Positions 53,611 through 63,137 are shown, counted from the stretch's first letter. The stretch: 64,000 bases of DNA from Spirochaetales bacterium (GCA_947478845.1 CANJXC010000006.1:87660-151659), one strand, 5' to 3'. Made by a program: numbers and translations. The notes: generated from the sequence alone by a model not told the origin.

Positions 53611-54606
53611 TCAGCCCGCTTGGCAGAGAATGACGGCACAGGTGTTCACGATATCGTCCACCGAACAGCCCCGGGAGAGGTCGGAGCACGGTTTGGCAAG
53701 GCCCTGCAGAAACGGACCATAAGCTTGCGCACCGGCCAGCCGCTGAACCAGCTTGTAGCCAATATTGCCTGCTCCTAGGTCGGGAAACACGAGCACGTTG
53801 GCTTTGCCCGGAACCTCAGAACCGGGGGCTTTCTTCTTTCCCACGGCTTCCACCAACGCGGCGTCGGCCTGGAGTTCGCCGTCGACGAGGAGTTGGGGGT
53901 CGCGGGCCCGCACCAGGGCGGTCGCCTCGATGACTTTGTCGGCATCCGGATGGCTAGCTGAGCCCTTGGTGCTGAAACTCAACAGGGCCACGACGGGCTC
54001 GGCACCGATGTACTTGCGGAAGCTGGCCGCCGAGGCGAGGGCAATTTCGGCCAATTGCTCGGCGTTCGGGTCGGGGATGATGGCGCAGTCGGCAAACAGC
54101 ATCAGGCCTTCGTGTCCCCAGCTTTTGTCGGCCAATTCCATCACAAAACAACTCGAGGCCACCTTTACCCCTGGAGCGGTTTTGATGATTTGGAAGGCCG
54201 CCGTCAGGACGTTCGCCGTGCTGTTGTCGGCACCCGCGACCATCGCGTCGGCGTCAGACCTTCGCACCATCATGGAGCCCCAGAACAGCGGATCTTGGAT
54301 CTTGGCGCGGGCGTCCTCGAGACTAAGCCCCTTTGCTTGGCGCAATTTGTGGTACTCTTGAGCGTATGCGTCTAGATTTGGACTGCTCGCCGGGTCAACA
54401 ATGTGGATGCTATGGAGCCCAATTCCGAGTTCTTTGGCTTTGGCTTCGATGGCCGGTTTGGAACCAAGCAGGGTCACTTCTTTGGCCAGCCCGAGGTCGA
54501 CAAGTTGTCTAGCAGCGGGAATGGTCCGGGGTTCGGTTCCCTCGGGAAGAACTAGTCGTTTTTGAAGAGCTTTGGCTTGGGCTCTCATCCGTTGGGTAAA
54601 GGTCAT
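53611..54606 (-). CDS. pta: phosphate acetyltransferase
   Basis: The 331-residue enzyme interconverts acetyl-CoA and acetyl phosphate. It is the short form without an N-terminal DRTGG domain. Visible signatures are [70 protein letters not shown] and [18 protein letters not shown]. The ATG follows aaggag and overlaps the possible start of the divergent hexosaminidase. No ackA is visible in the window. Confidence 0.93.
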   Translation of the reverse strand: MTFTQRMRAQAKALQKRLVLPEGTEPRTIPAARQLVDLGLAKEVTLLGSKPAIEAKAKELGIGLHSIHIVDPASSPNLDAYAQEYHKLRQAKGLSLEDARAKIQDPLFWGSMMVRRSDADAMVAGADNSTANVLTAAFQIIKTAPGVKVASSCFVMELADKSWGHEGLMLFADCAIIPDPNAEQLAEIALASAASFRKYIGAEPVVALLSFSTKGSASHPDADKVIEATALVRARDPQLLVDGELQADAALVEAVGKKKAPGSEVPGKANVLVFPDLGAGNIGYKLVQRLAGAQAYGPFLQGLAKPCSDLSRGCSVDDIVNTCAVILCQAG

Positions 54607-56254
54607 GAAGATGCTCCTTACAGGGACTCAATCTACCATATCTCACAGCTCACGGAAACCACGCTGGCCCGCAACGTTTGTGGTCGCCCTAGCCTGGCTG
54701 ACTTTCACCTGCGGTTGCCTTTATTCGCAGGCAGAGCGCGACCGGCAGACCAACCTTGTGCCCCGACCCCGCCTGGTTCTTCCCGAAAGCGGATTCTTGA
54801 CGCTGCCGAACCTCTTATTGGTGCAGTGGTCCGAAGTTCCTGAAACCTGGCGGCCAGATTTGTCCAAGCGCCTCGATCTCTTAGCTTCGCAGGCCGGCCT
54901 GCGCTGGGGCCAGGCCACAGATTTGTCGGGTAACGACCCGTGGCTGGTCTTCCAATATTCCGATACCGGCGCCTGGAGTGATCTTCGGCGGGAGGGGTAC
55001 GAGCTTAGGGTGGACAACACCGGAGTGACCATCACTGCCGATAGTCCTGAGGGCTTTTTTTATGGCCTGGTCAGCTTTCAGCAATTACTTCCCCCGCAAC
55101 CGGAATGGAACCGGCCCGTCGTTCTGGCCTTGGGAACCCTTGTTGACTGGCCTGTGCTGTCGTGGCGAGGGCTGATGGTCGACTCCTCAAGGCATTTCCT
55201 GTCGGTGGGTGCCATCAAGTCCATTCTCGAGCTGATGGCCCTTCATAAACTCAATCGGTTTCATTGGCATCTTACCGACGATCAAGGCTGGCGACTCGAG
55301 GTACCCGGGTGGCCCGCCCTCACAGCCAAGGCTGCTTGGCGCACCGAGGTGAACGGCACCGTCTCGGGGGGCTTCTATTCGGCCTCCAACGTGCGGGAAG
55401 TGGTCGACTATGCCCGAGAAAGGCAAATTGTCATCATTCCGGAAGTGGATGTTCCGGGTCACAGTTCGGCGGCTCTGGCTGCCTATCCTACGCTTTCGGG
55501 CAACGGAAAACCCCGGGAGGTACCGCTCAACTGGAATGTGGCCGATGGCGTTTTGAGCCTCGGCCGTCCGGAAGTGAAGCAGTTCACCACGGACGTGTTG
55601 GCCACCCTGATAGACCTTTTCCCCGGGCCCTACATCCATTGGGGCGGCGACGAGGTGTTCCGCACGCCTTGGATGACCAACCCGCAATCGCTGGCCTGGA
55701 TGCGAAGCGTGAAGGCTACGACGGCCGAAGCGGCCTTAGCGGCGTTTTGGAACGGCCTTGCCTCGCAAACCCTAGCGAGTGGGAAGATCCCCATTGGCTG
55801 GGACGAAGTGGTCGTGGGGAAGCCTCCCTCGGGAACGGTCATCCAGTGGTGGGATACCCCCGAACGTGGCTTGGCCGCCTTCAAGGGAGGCTACAACGTC
55901 ATTTCCTCCTGGAAGTGGAACTCTTACTTGGATTATCCCGAGTTTTCATGGGACAGCGACCGCGTCAGTTGGATGCCACTGGTGCCCTTGGGCGCGGTGG
56001 CTTCGAATCCGTTCTATCCCCCTGCGACTCCTCAAGCCCAAAAGAACCGGTTGCTTGGGCTCGAAGCCACCCTGTTCTCCGAGCGAGTCACCGAAGGTCG
56101 TTGGCCTCGTAAGTTGTTTCCTCGTCTTGCTTTGTTTGCAGAAATGGCGTGGCGACCTGTAAGGGGAGGGGTGCCGGGCTGGGAAACCCGGCTTTTGTAT
56201 CATCGCCAGCGTCTGGAAAGCTGGGGTGTTGGCATGGTCCAAGTGGGCCAGTAG
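54605..56254 (+). CDS. beta-N-acetylhexosaminidase, glycoside hydrolase family 20
   Basis: The protein of up to 549 residues is a secreted GH20 enzyme that removes terminal N-acetylglucosamine or galactosamine. The catalytic domain shows [53 protein letters not shown] and the catalytic Asp-Glu in [10 protein letters not shown]. An N-terminal GH20b-like domain precedes it. The signal segment [14 protein letters not shown] suggests a lipoprotein. The start is uncertain: ATG 54605 overlaps the pta start on the other strand, and a later start nearer the signal segment is possible. It probably acts on chitin or peptidoglycan fragments. Confidence 0.88.
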   Translation: MKMLLTGTQSTISHSSRKPRWPATFVVALAWLTFTCGCLYSQAERDRQTNLVPRPRLVLPESGFLTLPNLLLVQWSEVPETWRPDLSKRLDLLASQAGLRWGQATDLSGNDPWLVFQYSDTGAWSDLRREGYELRVDNTGVTITADSPEGFFYGLVSFQQLLPPQPEWNRPVVLALGTLVDWPVLSWRGLMVDSSRHFLSVGAIKSILELMALHKLNRFHWHLTDDQGWRLEVPGWPALTAKAAWRTEVNGTVSGGFYSASNVREVVDYARERQIVIIPEVDVPGHSSAALAAYPTLSGNGKPREVPLNWNVADGVLSLGRPEVKQFTTDVLATLIDLFPGPYIHWGGDEVFRTPWMTNPQSLAWMRSVKATTAEAALAAFWNGLASQTLASGKIPIGWDEVVVGKPPSGTVIQWWDTPERGLAAFKGGYNVISSWKWNSYLDYPEFSWDSDRVSWMPLVPLGAVASNPFYPPATPQAQKNRLLGLEATLFSERVTEGRWPRKLFPRLALFAEMAWRPVRGGVPGWETRLLYHRQRLESWGVGMVQVGQ

Positions 56255-56257
56255 AAT
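56229..56257 (+). promoter_or_regulatory. tyrA promoter (TTGGCA-17-TAGAAT), leaderless
   Basis: TTGGCA (56229-56234) and TAGAAT (56252-56257) are exactly 17 bases apart, and the -10 box ends seven bases before ATG 56265. The promoter lies across the end of the hexosaminidase gene. There is no ribosome-binding site. Confidence 0.7.
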
Positions 56258-56264
56258 ACCCGTT

Positions 56265-57002
56265 ATGCGCGTGGCTGTGTTGGGTTTAGGTCGTTTCGGG
56301 TCGTTCTGGGCCCGTCATTTGTCTCGGGACTTCGAAGTCACGGCGTGGTCTCGTTCGCCCGAAAGGGAAGTTCCCGAGGGGGTCCGCCGTGTCGGACTCG
56401 AGGAGCTTCTCCAGGCGGATATCGTCTGGTTGTGCCCTGCCATTTCTTCCATGGATGCGGTGCTTCGGGAAATTGCTCCTTTGGTGCGGCCGGGGCAAGT
56501 CATCGCCGACACCTGCTCGGTAAAGCTGGTACCCTCGAGGCAAATGCTCGAGTTGCTTCCACCGCACGCCAAACTTTTGGCAACCCATCCGATGTTTGGG
56601 CCCGACTCAGCCCGAAACGGCGTGCAGGGTCTTCCCATTGTGTTGCACAACCTACGAGACGCCGCCAAGGAGTTGGCCTGGTGGAGGGAGTGTTTTGCTG
56701 GCCAACAGATGCGGGTTCTCGAGCTGACTCCCGACGAGCACGACCGCGCTGCCGCTTACACGCAAGGGGTTACCCACCTGATTGGGCGGGTGCTTTCCGA
56801 TATGGGGTTGGCCGATCATCCGATTGCTACCCAAGGGTATAAACGCTTGTTAGACCTCATACAGCAAACCTGCAATGACCCTTTCCAACTCTTCCTAGAT
56901 ATGCAACATGCCAATCCCTACACCGGTGCCATGCGCGACGATTTGAAGGCTTCTCTCGAGCGCACTTTGAATCGCCTTGACACCACAGGGGGCGGGCAGT
57001 AG
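56265..57002 (+). CDS. tyrA: prephenate dehydrogenase-like protein
   Basis: The 245-residue NAD-dependent enzyme begins RVAVLGLGRFGSFWARHLSR (Rossmann motif) and has DIVWLCPAISSMDAVLREIA, IADTCSVKLVPSRQM and LLATHPMFGPDSARNG, with the catalytic His in ATHPMFGP. It should convert prephenate or arogenate toward tyrosine. No ACT domain is present. I start it at ATG 56265, because upstream in-frame codons lie inside the previous gene. Bactofilin starts 9 bases after its stop. Confidence 0.85.
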   Translation: MRVAVLGLGRFGSFWARHLSRDFEVTAWSRSPEREVPEGVRRVGLEELLQADIVWLCPAISSMDAVLREIAPLVRPGQVIADTCSVKLVPSRQMLELLPPHAKLLATHPMFGPDSARNGVQGLPIVLHNLRDAAKELAWWRECFAGQQMRVLELTPDEHDRAAAYTQGVTHLIGRVLSDMGLADHPIATQGYKRLLDLIQQTCNDPFQLFLDMQHANPYTGAMRDDLKASLERTLNRLDTTGGGQ

Positions 57003-57011
57003 GATGTCGAA

Positions 57012-57374
57012 ATGTCGGAAATTCACCGCCGGGGAATCGATGAGCGCGAACTGGAAACCATTCTGGGTGAAGACTTTGATTTCGAAGGCGAAGTCGAGTT
57101 CTCCAAGCCCCTGAAGCTCAACGGGAGTATCCGCGGAAGGGTGAGGGCCACCAGCGATTTCCTCATCGGCCCGGGTGCCAAAGTCGAGGCTTCTGTTTTT
57201 GCCCGCTATGTCGATGCCCGCGGAGAGGTCATCGGCGACATCATTGCCACCCACAAAATTGAGCTTTCCTCCACCGCGCGCGTGAGGGGAGATATCACAG
57301 CCCCCGAAGTGGTGATGGAGTCCGGCGCACGGCTCAATGGCCTGTGCACCATGGACGAAGAGGGGAGCGCCTGA
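57012..57374 (+). CDS. bactofilin
   Basis: The 120-residue protein has the right-handed beta-helix pattern of bactofilins: EGEVEFSKPLKLNGSIRGRV, FLIGPGAKVEASVFARYVDA, GEVIGDIIATHKIELSSTAR and ARVRGDITAPEVVMESGARL. Bactofilins polymerise without nucleotides and organise cell shape, wall synthesis or, in spirochaetes such as Leptospira, helical form. It overlaps the next gene (TGATG). Confidence 0.9.
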   Translation: MSEIHRRGIDERELETILGEDFDFEGEVEFSKPLKLNGSIRGRVRATSDFLIGPGAKVEASVFARYVDARGEVIGDIIATHKIELSSTARVRGDITAPEVVMESGARLNGLCTMDEEGSA

Positions 57375-58021
57375 TGCCAAGGGTGGTTGGAACTGTTCTC
57401 GTGGCCTTGGCCTTGCTCCTTCTTGGCTTTCAAATACCGCTGACCGCCCAAGCGCGCGACGCGCTGCAATCGTACAAAGCAGGCAAGTATGATGAAGCGG
57501 TTAGCATTACCCAAGAAGAACTGAAACAAAACCCGTCCAACATGGATTCTTTCGTGGTGTGGTGCTGGTCGCTGCAGAAGCTCGAAAAGCATCAGGACGC
57601 CGTCAACGTGGCCCTTCAGGCGCAGAAGGTTAACGCCTTCGATTTCCGCATCATTGAGGTGCTCGGCGAGTCGTTGTTTTACCTTGGGAAATCGCTAGAA
57701 GCCCTCAAGCATTTCGAACAGTACGCCGTGCTCGCGCCTACCGGCGACCGCATCGAAAAAGTGTACAACCTGATGGGAGAAATCTACCTCCAGCTAGGGC
57801 AATACAACCGCGCTGATATCGCCCTTACCACCGCGGTGTACCACAATCCGCAGATTCCGGCCTGGTGGAGCCGCTTAGGCTACGCCCGCATGCTGGCCAA
57901 AGACTATCCTTCGGCCATAAAAGCGTTTGTGGAAGCCCTCAGGCAAAACCCCAACCTGACAGAGGCCGCCCGTGGCAAGCAGCAGGTGGAAGCTCTTATG
58001 GCCAAACCAGCTGCACAATAG
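57374..58021 (+). CDS. secreted tetratricopeptide repeat protein
   Basis: The 215-residue protein has a signal peptide (VVGTVLVALALLLLGFQI) and about four TPR units, for example ALQSYKAGKYDEAVSITQEE, YLQLGQYNRADIALTTAVYH and AKDYPSAIKAFVEALRQNPN. It is probably a periplasmic scaffold. Its ATG shares a base with the bactofilin stop, so the two are coupled, and its role may be in the same cell-shape machinery. Its end overlaps the convergent FAD oxidoreductase by 26 bases. Confidence 0.8.
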   Translation: MPRVVGTVLVALALLLLGFQIPLTAQARDALQSYKAGKYDEAVSITQEELKQNPSNMDSFVVWCWSLQKLEKHQDAVNVALQAQKVNAFDFRIIEVLGESLFYLGKSLEALKHFEQYAVLAPTGDRIEKVYNLMGEIYLQLGQYNRADIALTTAVYHNPQIPAWWSRLGYARMLAKDYPSAIKAFVEALRQNPNLTEAARGKQQVEALMAKPAAQ

Positions 58022-58928
58022 CCCCCAGCTGGCGTGGTATGGCGCTCACCCCTTTGCCTGAAAACCCATTGAACAGAAACCAATTCTCTTGCGTGGAATG
58101 GCGCCCCACCAACGGCTCCAGTGTGCGTGAGGCCGGCCGTATTCCCCAGCGGTGGTCGATGAGCTCGAAGTTCCCCAGTCCGGGTACCAAGGCTGCTTCG
58201 GCCAAAAGGTGATCGCGCACCAGGGGCCGCTCGTCCATCGACAAAACGTCGCTTTCGTGGGTGGCACCAAACCGGAATAAACCTTTCCCCAAAGGAAGCA
58301 GGAACCGGGCCCCAATAGAAATGTGCTCCTGACGGCATTGGGGGGCTTTAAGGGTGAGTAGGTCGCCGCGAACGGCCTGCCAACGCCCCTTCACCAGCGG
58401 GTCGTTTTGCCACGCCGGAGAACTGAAGTCGGCCAGCCCGCCGCACCACACCACTTTGTGGCCCTGAGCCTCTTCGGCAGGCACAAGTCGCTGCTCGAGA
58501 ACACCCCGAGCCAGCCCGCGTTTTCTGGCAGCGGCGAGCAGTACCGGCAGGTCGACCCAACCGCCGCCGGTTATGAAAACCTCTTCGCCCTCCACCACCG
58601 CCTCCCAGCCTTGGCCTTTTCTGGGAAAATCTGCTTCGGTGACCTTGGTACCCCGCAGGGGACGCCTCATGGGCATCGGGTAGAAAAACTTGGCGGCCAA
58701 GCGTTTTTCCCATTCGCGGTAGCGCGTTGCCAGCTCACTCCAATCTCCAGGGTCCGGAGACATCCTGGGGCCGAGAAGCGGGTTGAATAGCCCCGCAGCA
58801 ACCTGCGAACTTGTTGCGCCCGAGCCTTGATCGAACCATCTAAACCGGCGGCCAAGGCGTTCGAACTCGAGGCCGAGCAGGGTTCCCGCCAGGCCACCAC
58901 CGACAATCCACACGGTGTCTTCCATCAC
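57996..58928 (-). CDS. FAD-dependent oxidoreductase, DAO family
   Basis: The 310-residue protein begins with a dinucleotide-binding motif VWIVGGGLAGTLLGLEFERL and has the DAO-family tail RWGIRPASRTLEPLVG and FNGFSGKGVSAIPRQL. It should oxidise an amine or amino acid such as glycine derivatives. It is shorter than most DAO enzymes (about 370). The start is GTG 58928 or ATG 58925. It is divergent from transaldolase, whose promoter begins 18 bases away. Confidence 0.8.
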   Translation of the reverse strand: MMEDTVWIVGGGLAGTLLGLEFERLGRRFRWFDQGSGATSSQVAAGLFNPLLGPRMSPDPGDWSELATRYREWEKRLAAKFFYPMPMRRPLRGTKVTEADFPRKGQGWEAVVEGEEVFITGGGWVDLPVLLAAARKRGLARGVLEQRLVPAEEAQGHKVVWCGGLADFSSPAWQNDPLVKGRWQAVRGDLLTLKAPQCRQEHISIGARFLLPLGKGLFRFGATHESDVLSMDERPLVRDHLLAEAALVPGLGNFELIDHRWGIRPASRTLEPLVGRHSTQENWFLFNGFSGKGVSAIPRQLGAIVQLVWP

Positions 58929-58945
58929 TTCAGTCTCGTTGGTTC

Positions 58946-58974
58946 TTGTACTCGGGTCAACGCAGGCTTACAAT
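58946..58974 (+). promoter_or_regulatory. transaldolase promoter (TTGTAC-17-TACAAT)
   Basis: TTGTAC (58946-58951) and TACAAT (58969-58974) are 17 bases apart. The start point near 58981 leaves only an 11-base leader that begins with the ggagga ribosome-binding site. Confidence 0.65.
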
Positions 58975-58991
58975 GAAGCCGGAGGATTCTT

Positions 58992-59948
58992 ATGACCCTG
59001 TTAGACCAACTCAAGAAAGTAACAAAGGTTGTCGCCGACACCGGCGACTTCCAAAGCATCAAGGCCTACACCCCCATGGATGGGACGACCAACCCCTCGC
59101 TGATTTTGAAAGCGGCGGCCCAGCCCGAATACAAGGCCCTGGTGGAAAAAGCGGCTGCCAAGGCCAAGGCCCAAGGCGGAACCGCCGCGCAGAAGATGGC
59201 CCACGCGATCGACGAGACCTCGGTGGCCTTTGGCCTCGAGATTCTCAAAATCGTTCCCGGCCGAGTGAGCACCGAAGTCGACGCGCGCTTGTCTTTTGAC
59301 ACTCAGGCGTCCATCGACCGCGGCCGCTCCATCATCAAGCTCTACGAAGCCGCTGGGATTTCCAAGGACCGCATCCTGATCAAGATCGCCAGCACCTGGG
59401 AAGGCATCAAGGCCGCCGAAGTGCTCGAGAAAGAAGGCATTCACTGCAACCTGACCCTCCTGTTCAACTTGGTGCAGGCCGTAGCGTGCGCCGAAGGTGG
59501 AATCAGGCTCATCTCGCCGTTTGTGGGCCGCATCCTCGACTGGCACAAGGCCAACCGCAAAGTCGACTCGATTCCGGCTGCTGAGGATCCGGGCGTGCTC
59601 GGAGTCACCGCCATTTACAATTACTACCAGCACCACGGCTACAAGACTCAAATCATGGGCGCCAGTTTCCGCAATGTGGGTGAGATTGTGGAGCTTGCCG
59701 GTTGCGAACTGCTCACCATCAGCCCCGACCTGCTCAAGGAACTCGCTGCTTCGGAGGCTCACCTCGAGGCCAAGCTGACCCCTGCCAAAGCCAAGGCCGC
59801 TCATGTAGAGAAAATTGGGCACGACGAGAAGAGTTTCCGCTGGCTGCTCAATGAGGACGCCATGGCCACCGAGAAGCTGGCTCAGGGCATCCGCGCCTTT
59901 GCCGCCGACCTCGTGAAGCTCGAAGACCTGCTTCGGCCCCACCTGTAA
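58992..59948 (+). CDS. tal: transaldolase
   Basis: The 318-residue TalB-type enzyme of the pentose phosphate pathway has [11 protein letters not shown] near the N-terminus, the Schiff-base Lys in [14 protein letters not shown] and the segments [19 protein letters not shown] and [12 protein letters not shown], with [10 protein letters not shown] toward the end. Length matches. It transfers a dihydroxyacetone unit between sugar phosphates, including sedoheptulose-7-phosphate, the substrate of the GmhA-like enzyme at the left of the window. A hairpin follows. Confidence 0.95.
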   Translation: MTLLDQLKKVTKVVADTGDFQSIKAYTPMDGTTNPSLILKAAAQPEYKALVEKAAAKAKAQGGTAAQKMAHAIDETSVAFGLEILKIVPGRVSTEVDARLSFDTQASIDRGRSIIKLYEAAGISKDRILIKIASTWEGIKAAEVLEKEGIHCNLTLLFNLVQAVACAEGGIRLISPFVGRILDWHKANRKVDSIPAAEDPGVLGVTAIYNYYQHHGYKTQIMGASFRNVGEIVELAGCELLTISPDLLKELAASEAHLEAKLTPAKAKAAHVEKIGHDEKSFRWLLNEDAMATEKLAQGIRAFAADLVKLEDLLRPHL

Positions 59949-59956
59949 GAAAAGTC

Positions 59957-59991
59957 CCGGTGGCAGCGGACAAACTGCCCCGCCACCGGGT
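59957..59991 (+). terminator. hairpin after transaldolase
   Basis: CCCGGTGGC (59957-59965) pairs with its inverse (59983-59991), with a 17-base interval that can add a GGCAG/CTGCC inner stem. There is no T-run. Its right arm is followed at once by TATGCT, a possible -10 box for the DinB gene. Confidence 0.45.
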
Positions 59992-60021
59992 ATGCTGGGG
60001 TTATTCACACAGGAGAACCCC

Positions 60022-60540
60022 ATGATCGATTCCATGAAGCTTTGGGCCCGCTACAATACGGCCACCGACGAAAAGATGAAGGCGCTTCTCACCGCGCTCA
60101 CCCCGGAAGCCTACACCGCCGAGCGCCCCGGCTATTTCAAGACCCTGGCCGCCTTGCACTTGCACTATGTGCAATCCTACCGCTTTTACCAGAGCCTCAT
60201 CCGCAAAAACACCGCCGACAAATACCTCGTGAGCCCTCTCACGGAAGACGGCTACGAGATCAAAGCCTCCACCGCAGCAGAAGTCGGCGCGCTGGCGCAC
60301 GAGCTCAACCACCTGTGGCAAACCTTCGTCGACACCGTTACCGAAGCCGAGTTGGTAACACCCAAAACCAAACGCACCATGCGCAACGGTAAAAGCTACC
60401 TGCTATCGGTAAGCGACATCGTGACGCAGTACCAGAACCACACCGTGCATCACCGCGGCCAGTTGTCGCAGCAGCTCGACGAGATGGGAATCGAGCACGA
60501 CATTGGCGGCCTGATGGTGTTTGCCCAGGAGACAGAATAG
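60022..60540 (+). CDS. DinB-family protein
   Basis: The 172-residue four-helix protein has metal-binding His residues in LAALHLHYVQSYRFYQ and the paired His of HTVHHRGQLSQQL, the DinB/YfiT arrangement. Such proteins bind a metal and often use small thiols or act in detoxification. The start at ATG 60022 follows an aggag site. A longer frame upstream covers the promoter and is not used. It ends 15 bases before the DUF2130 gene, so both are probably one unit. Confidence 0.8.
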   Translation: MIDSMKLWARYNTATDEKMKALLTALTPEAYTAERPGYFKTLAALHLHYVQSYRFYQSLIRKNTADKYLVSPLTEDGYEIKASTAAEVGALAHELNHLWQTFVDTVTEAELVTPKTKRTMRNGKSYLLSVSDIVTQYQNHTVHHRGQLSQQLDEMGIEHDIGGLMVFAQETE

Positions 60541-60555
60541 GGGAGTCCAAAACCT

Positions 60556-61860
60556 ATGCATGAAATCAACTGCCCGCACTGCGGGAAGGCCTTCAAGATC
60601 GATGAAGCCGGGTATGCGGACATTCTAAAGCAGGTCCGCGACAGCGACTTTTCGCAGCAGTTGCACGAAAGGCTCGAATTGGCCGAGCAAGAGAAGTTCA
60701 ATGCCGTCGAACTTGCCAAGGCCAAGGTGGCCAACGAACTGCAAAAGGACGTTGTAGCCAGAAACTCCCAAATCCAAGAGCTCAGGGCCAAGCTCGACGC
60801 CGGCGAAGTGGCACGCAAACTTGCCGTTGCAGAGGCCCTCAGCGCTGTGGAAAAGCAGCGGGACGCGCTGGCAAGCCAGCTCGAGCAGGCCAAGCAAGAG
60901 AAGAAGGCCCTTGGTGAGCTCGCCGAGGCCAAGTTTGCCAACGAGCTGCAGAAAACGGCTTGGGCAAAACAGCAGGAAATCCAGGCGCTGCAAGCTAAGC
61001 TTGAGTCTACCGAAATGGCGCAAAAGCTTGCCGAGAACACGCTCAAAGACAAGTACGAGACCCAACTCAAAGACCGCGACGATGCCATTGAGCGCTTGCG
61101 GGATATGAAGGCGCGCTTGTCGACCAAAATGATTGGTGAGACCCTTGAGCAGCACTGCGAAACCGAGTTCAATCGCATCCGCGCTACGGCCTTTCCTCAT
61201 GCCTATTTCGAAAAAGACAACGACGCGCGCAGCGGCAGCAAAGGCGACTATATTTTCCGCGACCACGACCATGAAGGCACCGAGATTGTCTCGATTATGT
61301 TTGAGATGAAAAACGAAGCTGACGAAACGGCCAACAAAAAGAAAAACGAGGACTTCCTGCGGGAACTCGACAAGGACCGCGCCGAGAAGGGCTGCGAGTA
61401 CGCGGTGTTGGTTTCTCTGCTCGAACCCGAGAGCGAGCTCTACAACACCGGCATCGTCGATGTGTTTCACCGCTACCCCAAGATGTACGTGGTGCGGCCC
61501 CAATTTTTTCTTCCCATCATCACCCTTCTGCGCAACGCGGCGATGAACTCGCTCAAATACAAGTCGGAACTCGCCATCGTCAAGGCGCAAAACATCGACA
61601 TTACCAACTTCGAGACCGAGCTCGAGAGCTTCAAGTCGGGCTTCGATAGAAACTACGACCTCGCCTCGCGGAAGTTCAAAACCGCGATTGAAGAAATTGA
61701 CAAAACCATCGACCACCTGCAAAAGACCAAGGAAGCGCTCTTAGGCTCCGAGAACAACCTGCGCATCGCCAACGAAAAGGCCCAAGACGTGACCCTCAAA
61801 AAATTGACGCGGGGCAACCCCACCATGGCTGCGAAGTTCGAGGAGTTGAAAAACAAGTAG
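60556..61860 (+). CDS. DUF2130 protein: zinc-ribbon-like start, coiled coil, nuclease-like domain
   Basis: The 434-residue protein begins with [13 protein letters not shown], a short Cys motif, then a long coiled coil (about residues 30-190) rich in Ala, Glu, Lys and Leu. The C-terminal DUF2130 domain (about 190-390) includes [12 protein letters not shown] and SIMFEMKNE, an Asp and an ExK arrangement like PD-(D/E)XK nucleases. That activity is inferred from motif spacing only. It follows DinB by 15 bases and precedes the phosphorothioation-type genes by 86 bases, which raises the possibility of a defence link. Confidence 0.75.
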   Translation: MHEINCPHCGKAFKIDEAGYADILKQVRDSDFSQQLHERLELAEQEKFNAVELAKAKVANELQKDVVARNSQIQELRAKLDAGEVARKLAVAEALSAVEKQRDALASQLEQAKQEKKALGELAEAKFANELQKTAWAKQQEIQALQAKLESTEMAQKLAENTLKDKYETQLKDRDDAIERLRDMKARLSTKMIGETLEQHCETEFNRIRATAFPHAYFEKDNDARSGSKGDYIFRDHDHEGTEIVSIMFEMKNEADETANKKKNEDFLRELDKDRAEKGCEYAVLVSLLEPESELYNTGIVDVFHRYPKMYVVRPQFFLPIITLLRNAAMNSLKYKSELAIVKAQNIDITNFETELESFKSGFDRNYDLASRKFKTAIEEIDKTIDHLQKTKEALLGSENNLRIANEKAQDVTLKKLTRGNPTMAAKFEELKNK

Positions 61861-61885
61861 TTGCGCGAGAGCCTAGGAGTATCGG

Positions 61886-61920
61886 CTGGCTTTTGACTAG
61901 TCCGTTTGGAAAAAAGCCGG
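61886..61920 (+). terminator. possible hairpin after the DUF2130 gene
   Basis: CTGGCTTTT (61886-61894) can pair with AAAAGCCGG (61912-61920) with one G-T pair. There is no T-run after it, and TATCCT (61921-61926) follows as a possible -10 box for the desulfurase gene. Confidence 0.3.
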
Positions 61921-61946
61921 TATCCTGACTCGGGGAGGGTTAGGCC

Positions 61947-63104
61947 GTCGATATTTATTTAGACAACAATGCCACCACCCCCCTCACGCCTCGGGTGAAG
62001 GAGCAGGCAGTTCGACTGCTCGACGAAAGCCTCGGTAATCCGGCGAGCCCTCACAGCTGGGGCGATAACGCCGGGAGGCACCTTGTTCGCACCCGAGCCA
62101 TCCTTTCCGAGGCCTTTGGCGCCGAAGAAACCAGGTTTGTTTTCACCTCAGGCGGGTCTGAGGCCAATACGACAGTGTTAAGGTCGTTTGCCAAACGCCA
62201 TGGCCGCGCGGCGCGGTTCGTTACATCGGCGGTTGAGCATAGTTCCGTCCTCGCTACGGTAAGGCAACTGGAAGCTGAAGGTCACGACGTGGAAGTTCTC
62301 CCTGTAGATCGCGAAGGACTCGTGTTCCAAGAAGACCTCGCCTCGGCTTTAGGAAGGGGCCCAACCCTTGTCTCAATTCAGTGGGTCAACAACGAAACCG
62401 GAGTGATTCAAAACATCCCTGGGTTGCTCAAAACAGCCCACGCACGCGGTGCCGAGTTCCATGTGGATGCGGCTCAGGCTATTGGAAAACTCGCCATCAG
62501 CCTCGCTGACTTGCCCCTCGATTACCTGACGATGACGGGCCACAAGTTCCATGCTCCTCAGGGTGTAGGAGTGTTGTACGCCAATAACCTGAGCCTCCTT
62601 GAACCCCTCATTGGTGGTGGCGAGCAGGAAGGGGGCCTTCGCCCCGGCACACCAAACACTTTGGGAATTGCGTTGCTCGGGGTAGCTCTCGCCGAGCGGC
62701 TTGAAAAGTCAGAAGAAAAAAACGCGCACCTAGCGAGGCTGTGCGAAACCTTTGAAAGGACGATTTTGCAGCGTTGCGAGGGTTCGCAGGTCAACTCAAG
62801 AAATGCTCCCCGGGTGGCTAATACCACTAACCTGAGGTTTATGGGCCTCGACGGCCGGGCTTTAGTGGCACAGCTCGACGTGGCAGGGGTAATTTGCTCG
62901 CAGGCGAGTGCTTGCACCAGTGCGATTCCGGAACCCAGCCATGTGTTGACGGCGATGGGCCTGTCAGAAGATGAGGCTTGGGGAAGTGTTCGCTTCAGTT
63001 TCTCGGTTTTGAATACCCTAGAAGAAGCCCAACGTGCCGCTGAAACGGTGGTCGGGGTGGTGGAAAAGATGGTAGAGTCTGAGGAAACCTACTCACTGGC
63101 ATGA
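61947..63104 (+). CDS. IscS/DndA/SspA-like cysteine desulfurase, start codon abnormal
   Basis: The PLP enzyme of about 385 residues takes sulfur from cysteine. It has DIYLDNNATTPLTPRV at the N-terminus, the PLP His in VEHSSVLATV, the Schiff-base Lys in MTGHKFHAPQGVGVLYA and the active-site Cys in SQASACTSAIPEPSHVL. The conserved N-terminal motif begins in frame just after a stop (61941), with no ATG, GTG or TTG between. GTC at 61947 sits 7 bases behind GGGGAGGG, where a GTG would be expected. The next usable start, GTG 61995, would lose the motif. It is followed after 33 bases by DUF4007, an arrangement of DNA phosphorothioation loci (DndA/SspA role), so it probably supplied sulfur for DNA modification. 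Confidence 0.8.
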   Translation, partial: VDIYLDNNATTPLTPRVKEQAVRLLDESLGNPASPHSWGDNAGRHLVRTRAILSEAFGAEETRFVFTSGGSEANTTVLRSFAKRHGRAARFVTSAVEHSSVLATVRQLEAEGHDVEVLPVDREGLVFQEDLASALGRGPTLVSIQWVNNETGVIQNIPGLLKTAHARGAEFHVDAAQAIGKLAISLADLPLDYLTMTGHKFHAPQGVGVLYANNLSLLEPLIGGGEQEGGLRPGTPNTLGIALLGVALAERLEKSEEKNAHLARLCETFERTILQRCEGSQVNSRNAPRVANTTNLRFMGLDGRALVAQLDVAGVICSQASACTSAIPEPSHVLTAMGLSEDEAWGSVRFSFSVLNTLEEAQRAAETVVGVVEKMVESEETYSLA

Positions 63105-63137
63105 AGCAGCAGTGAACACCTCTCTGTCTTAGGGGAA

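Noticed and set aside
59001..60035. 344-codon minus-strand frame opposite transaldolase
   Set aside because: Transaldolase is certain on the other strand, and the frame is a product of codon bias.
60625..61722. 365-codon minus-strand frame opposite the DUF2130 gene
   Set aside because: The Leu-rich repeats are the antisense image of the coiled-coil codons, with no start signal and no family resemblance.
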